Origin: RGIG3013 sp045538935 | GTDB taxonomy: Bacteria > Bacillota > Clostridia > Oscillospirales > Acutalibacteraceae | Assembly: GCA_045538935.1 (NCBI GenBank) | Contig: JAZQEI010000006.1 | Coordinates: forward strand, 62,001-126,000 | Length of the DNA stretch: 64,000 bases | Reading direction: 5' to 3' | Shown: positions 62,694 to 64,000 of the stretch, piece by piece | How positions within the stretch are numbered: the stretch's first letter is position 1 | Layout of the letters: the number at the start of each line of letters is the position of its first letter | Program-made: the position numbers and the translations under genes | The notes under the pieces: generated by a model | The model's database searches: none | What the model was told of the DNA's origin: nothing | What the model saw: the letters and a program-made list of their open reading frames with translations, nothing else

Positions 62694-63350
62694 ATGAAAA
62701 AAATTAATATAAAAAAAATCGCCATAACTGCTTTGTTTTGTTCGCTTGCTTTTTTAATGACATTTGTTTTTAGATTTAAGGTGTCTTTTTTAACATTTGA
62801 TTTTAAAGATGCAATTATAACAGTTTGTACTTTTTTACTGGGACCCATATATGGCGTTTGCGCTAGTGCGGTTGTTGCGATTTTAGAATTTTTACTAATA
62901 AGTGAAACCGGTTTTTATGGGCTGATTATGAACTTTTTAGCAAGCGGTACATATGCGTTGGTAAGCGGCGTTATTTATAAGCGCATACGAAAGTTTTCTG
63001 GTGCAGTTTTATCGGTATTATTAGCATCTGTGAGTGTTGTTTTGGTTATGCTGGTTGCAAATATATTCATAACACCATTTTATATGGGGGTTGAGCGTAC
63101 AGATGTAATTGCATTAATTCCGTCGTTGCTGTTGCCGTTTAATATGGCTAAAACTATTATTAATTCTGCCGTAATTATGATAATTTACAAGCCCATAACC
63201 GCTGCATTGCGACGCGTTAAGCTAATCGAAAACAAACCGGCAAAATTTGGATTAAAATCTGTGGTTGCGATTATAGTATCATTGCTTATAATTGTTGTGG
63301 CTGTTTTGTTTGTATTAATGGTTCTACATGGTGAATTTAAAATCTTTTAA
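62694..63350 (+). CDS. ribU: Riboflavin ECF transporter substrate-binding component RibU
   Basis: A 218-aa membrane protein with six helices. The N-terminal KIAITALFCSLAFLMTFVFRFKV, FKDAIITVCTFLLGPIYGV and ISETGFYGLIMNFLASG match RibU. It needs an EcfA-EcfA-EcfT module; one is encoded at 41.7-44.2 kb. GGAGG lies at 62685-62689, after the riboswitch terminator. Confidence 0.95.
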   Translation: MKKINIKKIAITALFCSLAFLMTFVFRFKVSFLTFDFKDAIITVCTFLLGPIYGVCASAVVAILEFLLISETGFYGLIMNFLASGTYALVSGVIYKRIRKFSGAVLSVLLASVSVVLVMLVANIFITPFYMGVERTDVIALIPSLLLPFNMAKTIINSAVIMIIYKPITAALRRVKLIENKPAKFGLKSVVAIIVSLLIIVVAVLFVLMVLHGEFKIF

Positions 63351-63368
63351 AATTACATTCAACATATA

Positions 63369-63396
63369 TTGACAAAATTAGAGTTTGTGTTATAAT
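63369..63396 (+). promoter_or_regulatory. Sigma-A promoter for metK
   Basis: Consensus TTGACA (63369-63374), a 16-bp spacer and consensus TATAAT (63391-63396). Confidence 0.92.
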
Positions 63397-63416
63397 ATGT
63401 TAGCAATTAAATATGT

Positions 63417-63514
63417 CCTTATCGAGAGTGGCGGAGGGGACCGACCCTATGAAGCCCGGCAACCTGTTATTAAATAAGGTGCTAAATTCGGCGGATGTTT
63501 TCCGAAAGATGAGG
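63417..63514 (+). promoter_or_regulatory. SAM-I (S-box) riboswitch
   Basis: The aptamer has P1 CCTTATC (63417-63423) / GATGAGG (63508-63514), GAGAGTGGCGGAGGGACCGAC, CCTATGAAGCCCGGCAACC, AAGGTGCTAAATTC and CCGAAAGATGAGG, all S-box hallmarks. The 3' side GGTTTAA (63513-63519) can pair with TTAAACC (63527-63533) as an antiterminator. SAM binding would favour the terminator. Confidence 0.97.
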
Positions 63515-63528
63515 TTTAAATTATAATT

Positions 63529-63552
63529 AAACCGCTTTCGAGCGGTTTTTTT
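63529..63552 (+). terminator. SAM riboswitch terminator
   Basis: An 8-bp stem AAACCGCT (63529-63536) / AGCGGTTT (63541-63548) with a TTCG loop and T run. Confidence 0.94.
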
Positions 63553-63566
63553 GTTGGAGGTAAATT

Positions 63567-64000
63567 ATGTCTAAATTTGTTTTTACATCTGAATCTGTTA
63601 CTGAAGGTCATCCCGATAAAGTTTGTGATATTATTTCTGACTCTGTGCTTGACGAAATTATAAAGGTTGATCCTAATGCTAGAGTTGCTTGCGAAACGTT
63701 TTGTACAACCGGCATGGTAAATGTTATGGGCGAAATTACTACAACGGCTAATTTTGATGTTGCTAAAATCGTTAGAAAAGCTGTTGCTGAAATAGGTTAC
63801 ACATCGTCGGATATTGGCTTTGATGCAAACACCTGCGCAGTTATTTCGTCAATAGACGAGCAGTCACCTGACATTGCAATGGGCGTTGATAAATCATTAG
63901 AACTTAAAAGTGGTGAAAACGATGATTTAAATCTTCATGGTGCCGGAGATCAAGGCATGATGTTTGGTTATGCTTGTGACGAAACACCAGAGCTTATGCC
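63567..64000 (+). CDS. metK: S-adenosylmethionine synthetase, 3' partial
   Basis: The first 144 codons are seen and the gene runs off the window. FTSESVTEGHPDKVCDIISDSVLD and GAGDQGMMFGYACDET are MetK signatures for ATP and methionine binding. It makes SAM from methionine and ATP. The SAM-I riboswitch upstream gives end-product control. GGAGG lies 8 bases before the ATG. Confidence 0.98.
   Translation, partial: MSKFVFTSESVTEGHPDKVCDIISDSVLDEIIKVDPNARVACETFCTTGMVNVMGEITTTANFDVAKIVRKAVAEIGYTSSDIGFDANTCAVISSIDEQSPDIAMGVDKSLELKSGENDDLNLHGAGDQGMMFGYACDETPELM

Overview
The window is about 64 kb of AT-rich, gene-dense chromosome from a spore-forming Firmicute of class Clostridia. Genes have strong Shine-Dalgarno sites, and TTG and GTG starts are common. 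Placement in the Oscillospirales/Ruminococcaceae part of the class is an inference from gene content. Spore formation is well supported: spo0A, sigG, spoIVB, a bofA-like gene, dipicolinate synthase (dpaA/dpaB), yqfC/yqfD, ylbJ, a ytfJ/gerW-like gene, a ymxH-like gene and a DacF-type carboxypeptidase are all present. I see no phage, transposase, CRISPR array or defence island. Most of the window is core genome.

Layout. 0-5.5 kb: dgt (cut at the left edge), dnaG, rpoD, two small conserved genes and an amidase. 5.5-10.3 kb: a degenerate M50 membrane protease homologue with scpA/scpB, gerW-like, dacF-like, rluB. 10.3-13.6 kb: a three-gene biotin carboxyltransferase operon. 13.7-21.2 kb: secG, bofA-like, addB, addA. 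21.2-23.9 kb (minus): dpaB, dpaA, cca. 24-27 kb: murC, two membrane proteins and an orphan structured RNA candidate. 27-33 kb: degV, then sigG, ymxH-like, spoIVB, an EEP-family hydrolase and spo0A. 33-38.2 kb (minus): egsA/araM and potABCD, the latter behind a long structured leader. 38.6-50 kb: ruvCAB, a methyltransferase, ecfA1-ecfA2-ecfT, truA, a DUF5711 protein, cvpA, pgsA, a ClpE-like ATPase, tRNA-Gly and tRNA-Arg. 50-54 kb: a DUF2975/HTH/large membrane protein cassette, a small membrane protein, a dense array of short hairpins, tRNA-Gln and tRNA-His. 54-64 kb: ylbJ, yqfC, yqfD, phoH, ybeY, era, yqzL, recO, mutS2, a DUF1294 protein, an FMN riboswitch with ribU, and a SAM-I riboswitch with metK (cut at the right edge).

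How the parts fit. Spo0A, sigma-G, SpoIVB, the BofA-like protein, dipicolinate synthase and the YqfC/YqfD/YlbJ proteins belong to successive stages of endospore formation. Promoter-like sequences fit this: a sigma-F-type promoter precedes sigG and a sigma-K-type promoter precedes dpaA. The ECF module (EcfA1/A2/T) can energise the substrate-binding RibU, which lies 18 kb away under FMN control. The carboxyltransferase operon has the three parts of a transcarboxylase (12S-like, biotin carrier, 5S-like) without a biotin carboxylase or sodium-pump subunit nearby.

The most interesting unexplained items are all nucleic-acid structures. They are a roughly 170-nt leader with mutually exclusive helices before potABCD, an orphan pseudoknot-like RNA with its own terminator near 27.0 kb, and the mosaic of hairpins with conserved GATGT/CATCATT spacers at 53.1-53.4 kb. 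No database search was possible, so novelty is not established for any of them.
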